Below, piece by piece: positions 33,530 through 46,100 of a stretch of DNA of 64,000 nt. Below the pieces are notes generated by a model. The model saw only the letters and a list, made by a program, of their open reading frames with translations. It was not told the DNA's origin and did not search any database. Position 1 is the stretch's first letter; each line of letters begins with the position of its first letter. The stretch lies in contig NC_087254.1 in assembly GCF_037042905.1 (NCBI RefSeq), positions 9,471,103-9,535,102 of the forward strand. The letters run 5' to 3'. A program made the position numbers and the translations under genes. Source of the DNA: Lytechinus pictus. Taxonomy: Eukaryota > Echinodermata > Echinoidea > Temnopleuroida > Toxopneustidae.

Positions 33530-36440
33530 ATCTCAAAGGGGTGGTTGCCCCTGCACTAGCTTGCATCACCGCCCCTGAACCTCATCACCATGACCAACAC
33601 CGCTGTTCATATCACAACAAGCAGCATTCGAATCACTACCCGATACAGGACTCTTTGTGATATTATAATTCATTTTTCAAATTTCAACCAGGTGTTAGTA
33701 TTTTCGAAGAAATCTTTTTTTTTAAATCGAAATCATACGTTAGAACCCGACATTCATTGTAATAATCTTTGAAAAATACCGACTGGATTTCGGAAAATAT
33801 TGTGAAGTTGTGGTCATGATTAAAGCTCTGCTATGACCCCCCCTAAAAATGAGGATGAGGTGAGTTCCGGACACGGTCAACCATTTTTTTATCAATGCGA
33901 CCAAGCGAAGCAAGCAAGCCTCACCAAAACACCCACTTTTGATCATGATAATCGAATTTGTCTTAGATTTGAGATACGAAAATTCAATTTGGTCAAATAT
34001 TCTAGGAAATTCAAGGAAAAAAACTTTTCTTTTGGGGAGCAGCCCCACCCCAACACCCATCTAACCTTCCATTATGGCCCAGTGCCCTCGGCCACCCCGA
34101 AGGCCGGGTTGAATAGGAACAAGTCGCATAATCAGTATAGCCCCAATAAATGCACGACATAATTATGGGGTATCATTATAACCACAAGATCAATTGGTAT
34201 ACACACTGTCACATCAGTGAGATCGACCGGCAACGGGATACAGCAGGCATTCCTCGCACAATCGAAAATAGTCAATTTGAACGCCGTGTGACTTTGCACT
34301 TTTACACATGACATCCCACTCTGTTTCACATGTTATACGTGTGTATGACGGACCGGCTTCGCTTCCATTATCAACCAAAGATTGTTACGTAAGACTTATA
34401 TTGACGGGAAGAAATGAGGATGCTCTGCTGAGCAGTTTAGTCAATACTCTGTTATCGATTGTTAAAGTATCTGATAGATCTTTGCAACACTCAGAGATGA
34501 AATTATTTAGCATGTGCTGGTATGAGCGCGTCATAGTTGGACTTAACATTCTTTGAGACGGTCCGGCTGATCAAGATTTCAGTTATACCCCTTACCCCTA
34601 TAAATAAACAATTTTCCAGTCGCAAAAAAAAAAGACCTCTGATAGATTTTGAGACCATAATATAAAAAAAGTAACGCCCCCATTAGACTGAAACGGGATA
34701 ATACTCGGTAGGAAAAAGATGACGTGGGCATTGCATTTTCACAGATTATAAATGCATTGAAAAGACTCATCTTTGATGAAACGTGTATAATAATGTCAGG
34801 GCTTCGCGCGAAAAACTAGAGGGATATACAGTGTCTCTCGTCAACTGCTTTTGAGCGTTGCATGATGCACCCAGTTGCCAGTGCCCATTTGAAATAATTA
34901 TTTTATTTTGTCACATGCAATTGGGGGCAGTTGCGTCAATATACAGGAGGTGTCATAATAGAAGCGATAAAGAAATGTGCCAACAAGTGATCTCTTTTCT
35001 TATTAGAATAAGAAAGAAAAATTAGAAGCTTTCGCACTTCGCGCAATATGGATGGGGGAGAGAGAGAGGGGAGGGGTGCAATATGGCATCCAGCTCATCC
35101 GTACCATAACGAGGGAAGCAAGTGAACACTGACTTACTTTGCTCGGGCTTCGTATATCAGTGATGTAAGATTTATGAGGGTAATCAATATCACTTCTTAC
35201 CAATACTTACGATGGATGAAGAACTCAACTCTCAAACGACTCAGATATTGAACCCCAAAGATTATAATCAATGAAGCACTCGAAGTTTAGGAGGGAAATT
35301 CAAGTCTTGTATTTTGTATTTACATTGATTATTAGAGAAGCGTCCTCCGCACGGTTCCCTTTGAAAACTGGTAATTACAGACTATAGTCTGTTATATGCA
35401 AATGATGATAATTGATCCAGACAAGTCTCCGAAGCCATACAACTTGGAAATCGCCGAAAGTGTACACGAATAGACGGGATAATCTTTGAGGGACTTCCCT
35501 TTGCAAATTCTGGAAATTTGATGTTTGTTTTTCGGATAGGTAATCGGTTGGGTTAATAGAAACCAAGTTTGTAACAAATCGAAGTTAAAAGTGTGAATTC
35601 AGAGGGATTAAAACTGCAAGTGGTATGGGAGAGAACCTTAGTAACATCTTGAACAAAACGAAGTCAAAGGGGAAGATCTTGAAAACATTACCATTCTAAA
35701 AATGTAATTGATTAATCAATTAAATGATCAATTGCTGTGTTGCCTTTATGGTGATTTTAAGGCGGTGAAATGAAAGTGCTAAACCTTTAAAGTCCGACGA
35801 ATCATACATGTTTCCATTATTCACACTATACCCTATCAATAATTGAGAAAAAAGCATTCCTACAAGTTTTAAAATCCGGTATAATACCCTACATTGTCCT
35901 TTTTTCATTGCAGAGTATTATTTTACCTAGAACCATTAATTTTGTCCAAATTTGATTATCCTAATATGGTTTATCATGATTTATTTTGAATATATATTTT
36001 ATATGTATATCAGTATTCAGTATTACTAAAATATTACTTTGTTAATTGAAAAAAATGTAACATTTGGTGTGTGCAAATATTTTGTCGTCCGGTGGCAGTT
36101 CAGACAGATTATATACAACTGCTGAGAAAATTAGCCACGAGAAACAATTATTTATCATAGATACATGTTACGGCCTCCAATATCAATTATGATGATAAAA
36201 TTGATTTTTACACCAATGTTGCAGTCGAATTTAACATTCATTACCTTGGTCATTTAGTCATTTCCGTTTCACTTTAACATAATCATGGGAGGGGTAGCTC
36301 CAGAAATTGATATTTTCTATATGTGATTAGGTGATAATTTTGTCATTACATCCTGACCGCATAAACCTTCCCATTGCCAAAACAATCTGGGTCAAGATGA
36401 TATAAGCGAACGTCTTTGTGTCACAAACTGCGATACAATG
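33530..36440. other. no gene recognised
   Basis: AT-rich sequence with C-run remnants (33837, 34045) and a GAGAGA patch at 35055. No exon, tRNA or clean element is recognised. Confidence 0.55.
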
Positions 36441-36448
36441 TTGAATGT

Positions 36449-36790
36449 CATGGGAAATATGAGCAAAACAAAATTATGTAATGAAATAGGACAGTTATAT
36501 ATTCATTTCAAATAAACAATTATAACTGTTATATATTTTATATATTGCTTATTCTGATCATGTTGATGGTTTTAACCTCGCCACGATTTCATCAACGTTA
36601 CAGATTTTTCTATCCACATTTCAATATTCATCGTGAAATAGAAGGCCATGGGAAATATGAGTAAAACAAAAAAATATGTAACAAAATGACAATTATTGCT
36701 TATTTTGATCATGTTGATGGTTATAACCTCGCCGCAATTTCATCAGCGATACATATTTTTCTATCCACATTGCAATATTCATTGTGAAAT
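36449..36790. repeat. two-copy tandem duplication, ~198 bp unit
   Basis: CATGGGAAATATGAG starts both copies (36449 and 36647). The second lacks about 50 bp. Both end TATTCAT(C/T)GTGAAATAG. Confidence 0.8.
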
Positions 36791-38847
36791 AGTTGTTTCA
36801 TGCCATTCTATTCCTTTACCATAGTCTTTGTTATTTTCATTGTTATCAATGTCAATATGGTATGAGGGGGGGGGGGGGACTTGGTACACTGGTATACCAA
36901 AAGTTCCACAAACCAAAAAATAAATGTAAAGGGAGTAAAAAAAAAAGGAAAGGAAAGGGAATAGAAGGGAGAGGAAAGGGAAGGGTTATGCCAAAATTTA
37001 TTACAAAATTATAGATGATCTTTTAATGATGTTAAAATTTTCGCTCGCTCGCTTGAGGCTCTTTAGGAATTTGACCCCGGGCCCCAAAAAAAATGTTTTG
37101 CTCAATACGTCATTGATTGTTATTTTCATTATCGATGTTGTTGTTGTTGTTGTTGTTATTATCATTTGCTTCATTATATCAAGTTAGGTCAAAAGTAATA
37201 TGGATGTCACAAATAAGATGTGTGTGCATGTACAATATTAATAATTATGGATTTATTATTATCAAGATTGATATTGTAAACGCATAGTCAATCATGGGCA
37301 TGGTAAAATGTTGCCTTATTAAGAAGAATTCGAAATGCCTCAAGATACGTGAACTTATTATTGACAAAACAGAGTAATCCTTGTCTCAAATATCTGGATT
37401 GGGCATCTATTTTGAGATGGATTTTAAACCTTAAGAGGGGCGCTTCTTGAGTAAATAATTACGGATAGGATTACAAGAGGTATCACAAAAGGTTTTGATT
37501 CGGGACTCGGGCACTTGTTTGCTTCTTTACTATATTATTTGCTGTATAAGAACCTAGAATGATTGAAGTTTAACCTACCCCGTTTTCACGCACCACTTTG
37601 GTCCTGACTTTTGGAACACTGATCATACAGGATTTCGGTAAGGAAACACGGTGATGGGTATTTTCGTGAAAACGATACCCAAAATTCTTAAGGGTTCAAA
37701 AAGAAACACGACGTTAAACACATGACCAGAAGCTATTTTATAAATGAGGGATGGACGTGTTTGCTTTGAGAGTCTTTGCATAACGGTTAGACGTTACATG
37801 CAAATTGATGCAAATCTTTTTATGTTTGTTCATTTGTTTACTTGCCAAAACGTCGACAAAATGACGTGTCTGTATAATAAGGGGAAAGCTTTCACTGTTC
37901 GTAAGAAATTTGGATTTTAAATGCAAACATGATCTGATTGCAAGTGTATGAGGTAGACATTGGCATGGGAAAAGAAAAGGAAGGAAAATAGAGGGGAGGG
38001 AGAGAGGAAGAGAGTGAGAAGGAGGATAGAACGGAGAGAGAGAGGTAGAAAGACAGATGAGAAGTAGAAAGAGCGAGTGAAGAATGGAATAAAGGGAGTA
38101 TGATTATGCAAGGAATATTATGAAATTAGCGCGGGTGTCCGATGAGGGATCCGACGTTTTAATAAAATGCTTATAAGCAAAATTATAGCGACAAAAATTA
38201 TAATTTTTCAACAGTCAGATAAGCAGATTATTTGGGGTTTCCAACTGAAATCAACCAAGTGGAATCGAGTCCATGAATCGATCTAGCAACACTTATAGAG
38301 GGGAAAACAAAACATAAATGAATGATCAACCTGTGCCAAGATATATAGAATGATTCTTGGAAATACAACCAATCATAAATCTATGGTAAATAATAATAAT
38401 AATGATAATAAACACAGCATTTATTATGCGCCATCTATCTAATAAACTATTCCGAGGCGCAGAGGGATGGAGGATTACAGGGGGAAAATACATTAACATA
38501 TCTAACAAAAGTAAGAAGAAAACAGAATAATACTCTTTAAATGCCTCAAGCGATTCAATTGTTCGGATCCTCAGTGGAAGTGCATTCCAGAGAGATGGAG
38601 CTGAAGAGGCTCCATAATAATCCTATACTTTGACAATATATCAATTCGTGATAAGATTGATTTACCTATATGTATGATTCCTTGTGTTGTGTAAAAGATA
38701 AATGTTGCGTAAAAGATAAAACTACACTGCCAAATGTAAGTATTTTCTTCAAGCAAATACGAGCCAGCAGCCATAAAAGCACCACCTCAAGTCCTTAAAC
38801 TACTCAAACCAAGCCAGGATCATAACCCGTAATTCAATATTTGTTTA
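36791..38847. other. no gene recognised
   Basis: It contains a G-run at 36867, a GAAA-rich patch at 36935-36990, a GTT triplet run at 37137-37158 and a GA-rich tract at 37975-38100. No exon is recognised. Confidence 0.55.
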
Positions 38848-39094
38848 TACACTGCAAAAACTCCGGTGTTGATTTAACACGAACCCGGAATCTGTATATG
38901 TCCACACCAGAGAAGTAGTGAAACAACAACAGTTTGGAATCAAACCGATGCTCTTTTGATACTAATTAGTGTTGTATAAACACCTATCTGGTGTTAGACC
39001 AAAAGGAAACCCGTGTTGTTTAACACTTCTCTGGTGTGGACATATATAGATTCCGGGCTGGTGTTAAATCAACACCAGCGTTTTTTGCAGTGTA
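38848..39094. mobile_element. 247-bp inverted-repeat MITE
   Basis: TACACTGCAAAAACTCCGG at the left; its counterpart ending TTTTTTGCAGTGTA at the right. Subterminal GTGTTGATTTAACAC and the CCACACCAGAGAAG arm are also inverted. Confidence 0.85.
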
Positions 39095-39645
39095 TGCCCC
39101 TCTGAATGAAACACTTAAGTCGCTACTCCATACAATCATACCGATGTGATCATGTTATAGACCTATCAAGGAGCGAAACAAATACTTCTCAAAACATTTC
39201 AATGTTTATGTATAAAGAAATTATAGGCTAATTTATTCACTGTATTATGAATAATTATCTCAATAGGTATATTATAACTCACAGTCTGAGACCACACACC
39301 TACACATTTGTATAACGAGTCAGAGGACATAACCACTGAACTAGAAATACGAATTTCTAGTTCAGTGGACATAATACACACTTTGGGTCAGTTCCCTCTC
39401 CTTTATTATGATGGTGCTCTTCGTAACGTTTATTTTCCCCGCAAAGGTCTTTTAGCATATTTTTCATAGGCCTGCAGAGATACACACATGTTCGAATCTA
39501 CTCAAGATTCAGCTTCTGAAGTTCATTCCAAGGTCATCAAGGTGGCTTTTATAAATGAAGCAGGTTAAACACCCCCCCCCCAAAAAAAAAAAAAAATCAA
39601 GAAAACAAGAGAAATATTTCTAAAAACAAGGCAAACGCCAAGCGT

Positions 39646-41229
39646 TGTCTCGCCTGCATATTGCAGTCATGAAGAGACTTCTGCATGTCAAATCTGAAGG
39701 GTAACATTTAAGAAACTTTGACAGCTTTTCTATTGTACCATTGGCAAATTTGTGTGAATATTATAAATGGTGCCAAGAACTATAGCTCATTAAATAAATA
39801 AAAACAGTTTTTAAAGAATAAACAAGTAAAATACAAAATCTGGTTCAGGTATAGAGAGTACTGAGTTCTGAAGTAAAATGTTAGTGTTAAAAAGTATAAA
39901 ATTATAAAGTTCATGTCACTAGAGGAACAAAGTAGTGTGAAAGTTCATTGACCTTTGACCTTAATCAAATTCAACTCACATTTGAACTTGACCTGCACCT
40001 TCAAGAGATGGACCTCTTGTATGAATTTGGCAATCCTACCTCGAAGATATAAAAAGTTATTATGTGTACAACACAGCACAGTGCCAGTCTGGAAAGTTCA
40101 TTGACCTTTGACCTTAATCAAATTCAACTCACATTCGAACTTGACCTGCCCCTTCAAAAGATGGACCTCTTGTATGAATTTGGCAATCCTACCTCGAAGA
40201 TATAAAAAGTTATTATGTGTACAACACAGCACAGTGCCAGTCTGGAAAGTTCATTGACCTTTGACCTTAATCAAATTCAACTCACATTCGAACTTGACCT
40301 GCCCCTTCAAAAGATGGACCTCTTGTATGAATTTGGCAATCCTACCTCGAAGATATAGAAAGTTATTGTGTGTAAAGCACAGCACAGTGCCAGTCATGAA
40401 AAGTTCATTGACCTTTGACCTTATTCAAATTCGGCTCACATTTGAACTTGACCTGCACCTTCAAGAGATGGACCTCTGTTATGAATTTGGCGATCTCACC
40501 TCGAAGCTATAGAAAGTTATTGTGTGTACAACACAGCACAGTGCCAGTCATGGAAAGTTCATTGACCTTTGACCTTATTCACATTCGGCTAATATTCGAA
40601 CTTGATCTGTGCCTTCAGGAGATGGACCTCTGGTATGAATTTTGCGATCCCAACTCGAAGCTATAGAAAGTTATTGTGTGTACAACACAGCACAGTGCCA
40701 GTCATGGAAAGTTCATTGACCTTTGACCTTATTCACATTCGACTAATATTCGAACTTGACCTGTGCCTTCAGGAGATGGACCTCTGGTATGAATTTTGCG
40801 ATCCCAACTCGAAGCTATAGAAAGTTATTGTGTGTACAACACAGCACAGTGCCAGTCATGAAAAGTTCATTGACCTTTGACCTTATTCACATTTCGACTC
40901 ATATTCGAACTTGATCTGTGCCTTCAGGAGATGGACCTCTGGTATGAATTTTGCGATCCCAACTCGAAGCTATAGAAAGTTAGTATGTGTACAACACAGC
41001 ACGCAGTGCCAGTCATGGAAAGTTCATTGACCTTTGACCTTATTCACATTCGACTAATATTCGAACTTGACCTGTGCCTTCAGGAGATGGACCTCTGGTA
41101 TGAATTTGGTGATCCCACCTCGAAGCTATAGAAAGTTATTGGGTGTACAACACAATTGTTGACGACGACGACGACGACGACGCCGGAAATAGTGATACCT
41201 ATGTCTCGCTCCGCTACGCAGGCGAGACA
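39646..41229. mobile_element. 1.6-kb element with TGTCTCGCCTGC ends and an internal minisatellite
   Basis: The inverted termini TGTCTCGCCTGC (39646-39657) and GCAGGCGAGACA (41218-41229) bracket the array at 39940-41157 and a GAC triplet run at 41160-41183. There is no transposase and no obvious target duplication. Confidence 0.7.
39940..41157. repeat. eight-copy ~154-bp minisatellite with a DR1-type motif per unit
   Basis: Units start with AAAGTTCATTGACCTTTGACC at 39940, 40093, 40246, 40400, 40554, 40708, 40862 and 41019 (periods 153-157 bp). Each has TGACCTTTGACCT, a direct repeat of the nuclear-receptor half-site with 1-bp spacing. Neighbouring units are very similar. Open frames of 72-83 codons across it are by-products of the repeat. 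Confidence 0.93.
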
Positions 41230-42059
41230 AAAATTGAAGGATATGCCATGATCAATCTTGCCAGATTGTATTGAGACAAACAAACCAATGAAAATTTCAT
41301 CATAAACGGGCGGGGAATAGCATGGCAGTGAAGACAGTTTTATGCATGCATGTCTTCATGAATATGCAATGAGCAATTTGATAATTTCATATCCCATTTT
41401 TCTTTAGTTTAATATACGAAATTATATTTAATGAAATTGTGTCCTCCTAAAGTGAAAACAAAAATTGAATTGAGACTAATGATTGAATGAATAAGATAAT
41501 CATTTCTCCATCTTATTTTGTTTTAAGAAAGACTTATCATACACACTTCTATCAAAAAATGTAAAATATCTGTGATTTCGTGTAATAATAAACATAAGAA
41601 AAGGGAAAGTGGGGACATGAAATCATTAGCCCATCGATTGCATATTCAAATCGATATATTGTAGCTGAGCTTATACTCTTAATGTACGTTTTCCTAAATA
41701 CTCATTTACATTAATGAATCATCCTCAAAAAAGGCAATTTATAGATGCATATCACTATGCCAATCTTCACTGTCATAAGTCAATTTGAGATTATTTTCAT
41801 TCTTTGACTGATGAGTTTATGAGAAACATTGTGGTCTAATGGATATCGCGCCTGCCTTGCAAAGCGATCAGGGTCCGTCGCGGGGATAAAATAGCCCCTA
41901 CCCTATACCATGAACAACGACCACTGTTGCCGGAAGAGGTGCGCTATATGAATAGGATCTATTTCTGAGGATCGAACTTGGATAAGACAGTCCCTGGATA
42001 ACTCGGGTACAGATCTCTGCATTTTTCCAGTACTACAATAAGAATTTAAGTGATAGCAT
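41230..42059. other. no gene; tRNA-like SINE fragment at about 41830-41990
   Basis: 41830-41885 resembles a degenerate tRNA head (GTGGTCTAATGGATATCGCG, then GGGTCCGTCGC) followed by GAAGAGGTGCGCTATATGAA, as in the SINE tails here. The rest is AT-rich. Confidence 0.45.
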
Positions 42060-42790
42060 GAAATATAAGCCTAAGACAAGAAAATCGAAAAAACAAGGAA
42101 AATAGAAAAGAAAAAAAAAGAAAAGGAAATAAAAGAAAATAAAAACACGAGAAAGGAATGAAGGGAAAGGAAAGAAAGAAAGATGTCATTAGGTTGGAAA
42201 CTAACTAAAAAATAAAAAAGAGGAGAAAATAAAATGAAAGAGAAAAGAAAAGATGAAATCGGTGTTTATTGCTTGAGAAAGAAAAACACCAACATAATAG
42301 TCGTGGCAAAAATAGTAACCCCCCCGGCCCCCCCCGAAAAAGATCAGAAGCACTGATCTGAATACTATTCAGATCAGTGATCAGAATTCTTATCTGCAAT
42401 CAAAACAAAAGCAAAAGGAAACAAAAAAGAGAAAAAAAAAGAAAGGAATTAAAGAAGAAAAAAAAAGAAAAAGACAAGAAAAGGAAAAGAGGAAAAAAGA
42501 AGTAGGCCTAGAGAAAAAAAAAGAAGAAAAGAAATAGAGAAAAGAGAGAAGAAAAAAATAAGAAAAAGCATAAGAAAATAAAAGAAAACAGAAAAAAGAA
42601 AGGAAAAAAAAGAAAAGAGGTAGAAAAAAAATAAAAAAAGAAAAGAAAAAAAGACAAAGAAAAAAGAAAAATTGACAGAAGAAACAAAAGGAGAAAAAAA
42701 AATGAAAAAAAATGAGAAGGGAAAAAAAAGAGAAAGTAAAATAGAAAAAAAAAGGATGAAGGGAAAGAAGTTTCCATCCTCTCAAAGAAA
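42060..42790. repeat. purine-rich low-complexity tract upstream of GFER
   Basis: The plus strand is almost only A and G (GAAAA, AGAAAAA types), nearly pure at about 42404-42780. The tract ends about 210 bp before the GFER start codon. Long open frames on the minus strand here (Phe/Leu/Ser only) are composition artefacts. Confidence 0.9.
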
Positions 42791-43000
42791 GCTCCAAATC
42801 AAAGCAGTGGCAAAAATAGTCATTTTCTGACTGGTTGGTACAACTCAACACAAGACAGAAGAAGAAGGTGAATAATGTGGTATGTACCCATAGAGATGTA
42901 GTTAGTATACATCTCTATGTATGTACCGTACCGGTATCGCACTACACTGAGCTGGCGCAATTCCGCAATTTAATGTGGAGATTGCATCATCAGTTTCAAG

Positions 43001-43144
43001 ATGGCAGCGCCCATGGAGCACACGAGCAGCACAAGTTCCGAGCAGAAACAGAGTAAAAAAAGACCATGCAGAGCATGTACCGACTTCAGAAGTTTTGCTA
43101 AAGATAAGGGAGTGATGTTACCGCCAGGTTTTCCAGTTCCAAAT
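43001..43144 (+). CDS. gfer: GFER exon 1
   Basis: It encodes residues 1-48, with the CRACTDF shuttle motif. The donor is aat|gtaagt. This is the short N-terminal region that carries the distal disulfide; no clear cleavable presequence is visible. Confidence 0.88.
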
Positions 43145-46100
43145 GTAAGTAAATGGCGTCAAATTCATTCTTCAGTAACTTGATCTTGGCCTTTGCCACT
43201 CACACGTAGCCAGGTAACCCAGGGAGCTCCCGCCCGCGAGCGCAGCGGGCGGGAGCCCAGGGGCTTACCGTGTATTTTACCATACTCACGGGACTAGGGT
43301 GATTTATGGTCTAAATATTTCTCCAAATGAATTGTGAAACGGAAATTATGCACTTACCACGATTATATGGATGAAGGTCTAACGAGTGGCAGTTTCCTGA
43401 CATCTGGGCACAGACTGGAACCTCAAAAAACGAAAAGTTCTCTCCTACCCCCGTCTCGATTAGCCTGGAGGCGTCTGGGGAGTGAAAGACTTATACTGTA
43501 CGTATGGTCACTCCCCTAACGCCTGGCACTGTCCCCTATACTATCCTACACACCGAGGGAAAATGCAACTATAGAAATGCGCCAAACTGCTAGTTATGTT
43601 TAGATTCTAGCTTTAAAACTTATGTACATGGGTAAAAATATTGGTTGGCAACGTTTGGCAAAAAATAAGTGTTGATGGATTTGAAATGACGAATAAATTA
43701 ATATGAATAAAAAAAGTAGAAGAGAGTTCACTTACACTTGTTGACATCGCCATCTTTGATCCTTTTAATTGCAACCTAGTTACGTGACGCGTATAGAGGG
43801 CGGCAAAATCATGAGCGGTGCTAGATTAAAAAGTGCTAAAATGTCCCGCTTCAACCACTGAACTAGAAATACATAGAGAAAACATATTGCATTTTGCCAT
43901 CTACGGCGCGGCGCGTTCTCGAACAATTGACCTAGCAAAATGGCGGCGGTCATGTGACTTATCGAGTTCGCCAGCGATGTTTTGCTTGGGTGTACACGGC
44001 TTCCACGTATTTCTAGTTCAGTGGTTGAAGCGGGACATTTTAGCACTTTTTAATCTAGCACCGCTCATGATTTTGCCGCCCTCTATACGCGTCACGTAAC
44101 TAGGTTGCAATTACAAAGGATCAAAGATGGCGATGTCAACAAGTGTAAGTGAACTCTCTTCTACTTTTCTTATTCATATTAATTTATTCGTCATTTCAAA
44201 TCCATCAACACTAATTTTTTGCCAAACGTTGCCAACCAATATTTTTACCCATGTACATAAGTTTTAAAGCTAGAATCTAAACATAACTAGCAGTTTGGCG
44301 CATTTCTATAGTTGCATTTTCCCTCGGTGTGTAGGATAGTATAGGGGACAGTGCCAGGCGTTAGGGGAGTGACCATACGTACAGTATAAGTCTTTCACTC
44401 CCCAGACGCCTCCAGGCTAGTCTCGATCGGCCATTTTTGTTATGAATTGTTACGCGACGCTCGCGTCCGTAACGTTGGGGAAGTACAATAAGAAACAAGA
44501 TGGCGGCGTAAACATCGGGACAAGTCTCTTCCGTCTTTTCACAATATTTTTTCATTTTTTTTTGTTATCGACAAACTCCCATCATTTGTTGTTTAGGAGA
44601 TAATCATACACACAATGAGAAGTGTGTAAAATTGTGCTGTGTAACGTCAGTTACCGTGAAAATGCCCATGTAAATGCAATACCTTCGAAAACATACATTT
44701 GGAAATCTTTTAAAGCGACATCAAATTAGAAATATTCTACGTGCCTGTGGTCACTGAAATGGAAAGAAATATATATAAACTTACCAGCCTTTAAGTGCTT
44801 GATGCAGAAGTAGTAGATACAATGTAAGTACTCCAAATTTGAAAGAAGTTCAATAATTTACATATGCAAACTGTACATGGAGCCTGATATAATAATAATA
44901 ATAATCCGTTTTTTTATATAGCGCTTAATACATCGGAACGACGTGTCTAAGCGCTTTACAGATATATTATTACCCCAGTCATCGGATTCAATCAGTCATT
45001 CCCGCACACAATGTGTGCACATCCTCCACTCCCTGGGGAGTATTCCAGTCAGTCGCCGGTGAGGCGCACACAGTACTGGACAAGCTACAATGACTTTCAC
45101 ATCCTATCGGGTACCCAATTAGCACCTGGGTCAAGAGTGGCAAAGTGTGGATTAACGCCTTGCCAAAGGACGCCAGACCGCGGTGGGATTCGAACACACG
45201 ACCCTCTGTTTACAAGGCGAGAGTCAGAACCACTACACCACGGCTCCTCCACACACCACGGCTCCTGATAATTACAAATGTAGAAAGTCACACTGTAATC
45301 ATGACTGTCCCTTGGCAAAGTACATTGATGAGGCTGTGTGAAGTGTCTCCAAACAATATTGCACAGTTCCCACTTGGATAGCACAAGCGATGGATATTCA
45401 TATGTAGAAACAAAGGATGCAAGAAAAGTCAATTTCCTTTTGATGAAAATGTAACTGTGGAAAATCCAATATGTTATAATCCACCAATGTTGAAAAGCCT
45501 CTTGCCGAGTGTAATGAGAAAATGAGGATGACTAGGAGAAATTGTACACATCGTCACGAGATGACAACGTTCTATTCAGTGCAATGAGTAAAGTATGGCT
45601 ATTGATGATGAGGTTTCTCCCATGTTTGAGCCCAACTGGCTGGTTGTTCCTTAGAGAGAGAATCACATTTCGCAGCAATGACAGAAGGAACAGATGTTAA
45701 GCATTCCTGGCCTTGGCTCTATGAATGCACACAGATGGGGTTGCTACTTGACATTGGAATCCAGTGACAATGGTCGCACTATTTAAAGTATAAAGCTGAA
45801 TAGAACAAAAGCATTTACCGGTAATTGTGGATCACCTGTCCTGTGCATGATCAAAGTGGTGATCAGGCTCTTGATCCAAAGCGTTTGAAGATGAAAAAGT
45901 ACACGTAGTCGCTGCCAATTTGAACAAAATTACTCAGGAAAGGGATTTTGTAAAAACAGAAGGTCAAAGCCATGAGTTGTTTACAGTAGTTTGATACATA
46001 TTCAATTATTCCATTAATCTTAATTGAAATAATCAAAGAAGAAAATTATTTTCAATATCTTTGTCCCTTTTTACAGTGTATTTATATTTCATCATACATT

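Noticed and set aside
33161-33559. 132-codon Thr/Ile/His-rich frame
   Set aside because: Translation of a CAC/CAT triplet microsatellite; no conserved sequence outside it.
39940-41157. Regular repeats as a CRISPR array or coding repeat
   Set aside because: Units are contiguous with no spacers, the setting is animal DNA, and the open frames merely follow from a repeat length near a multiple of three.
42390-42851. 153-codon Phe-rich minus-strand frame
   Set aside because: It arises from the purine tract, which has no stop codons when read as its complement.
43833-44099. Paired 88-codon frames on both strands in GFER intron 1
   Set aside because: They are mirror images produced by the foldback arms and do not look like a protein.
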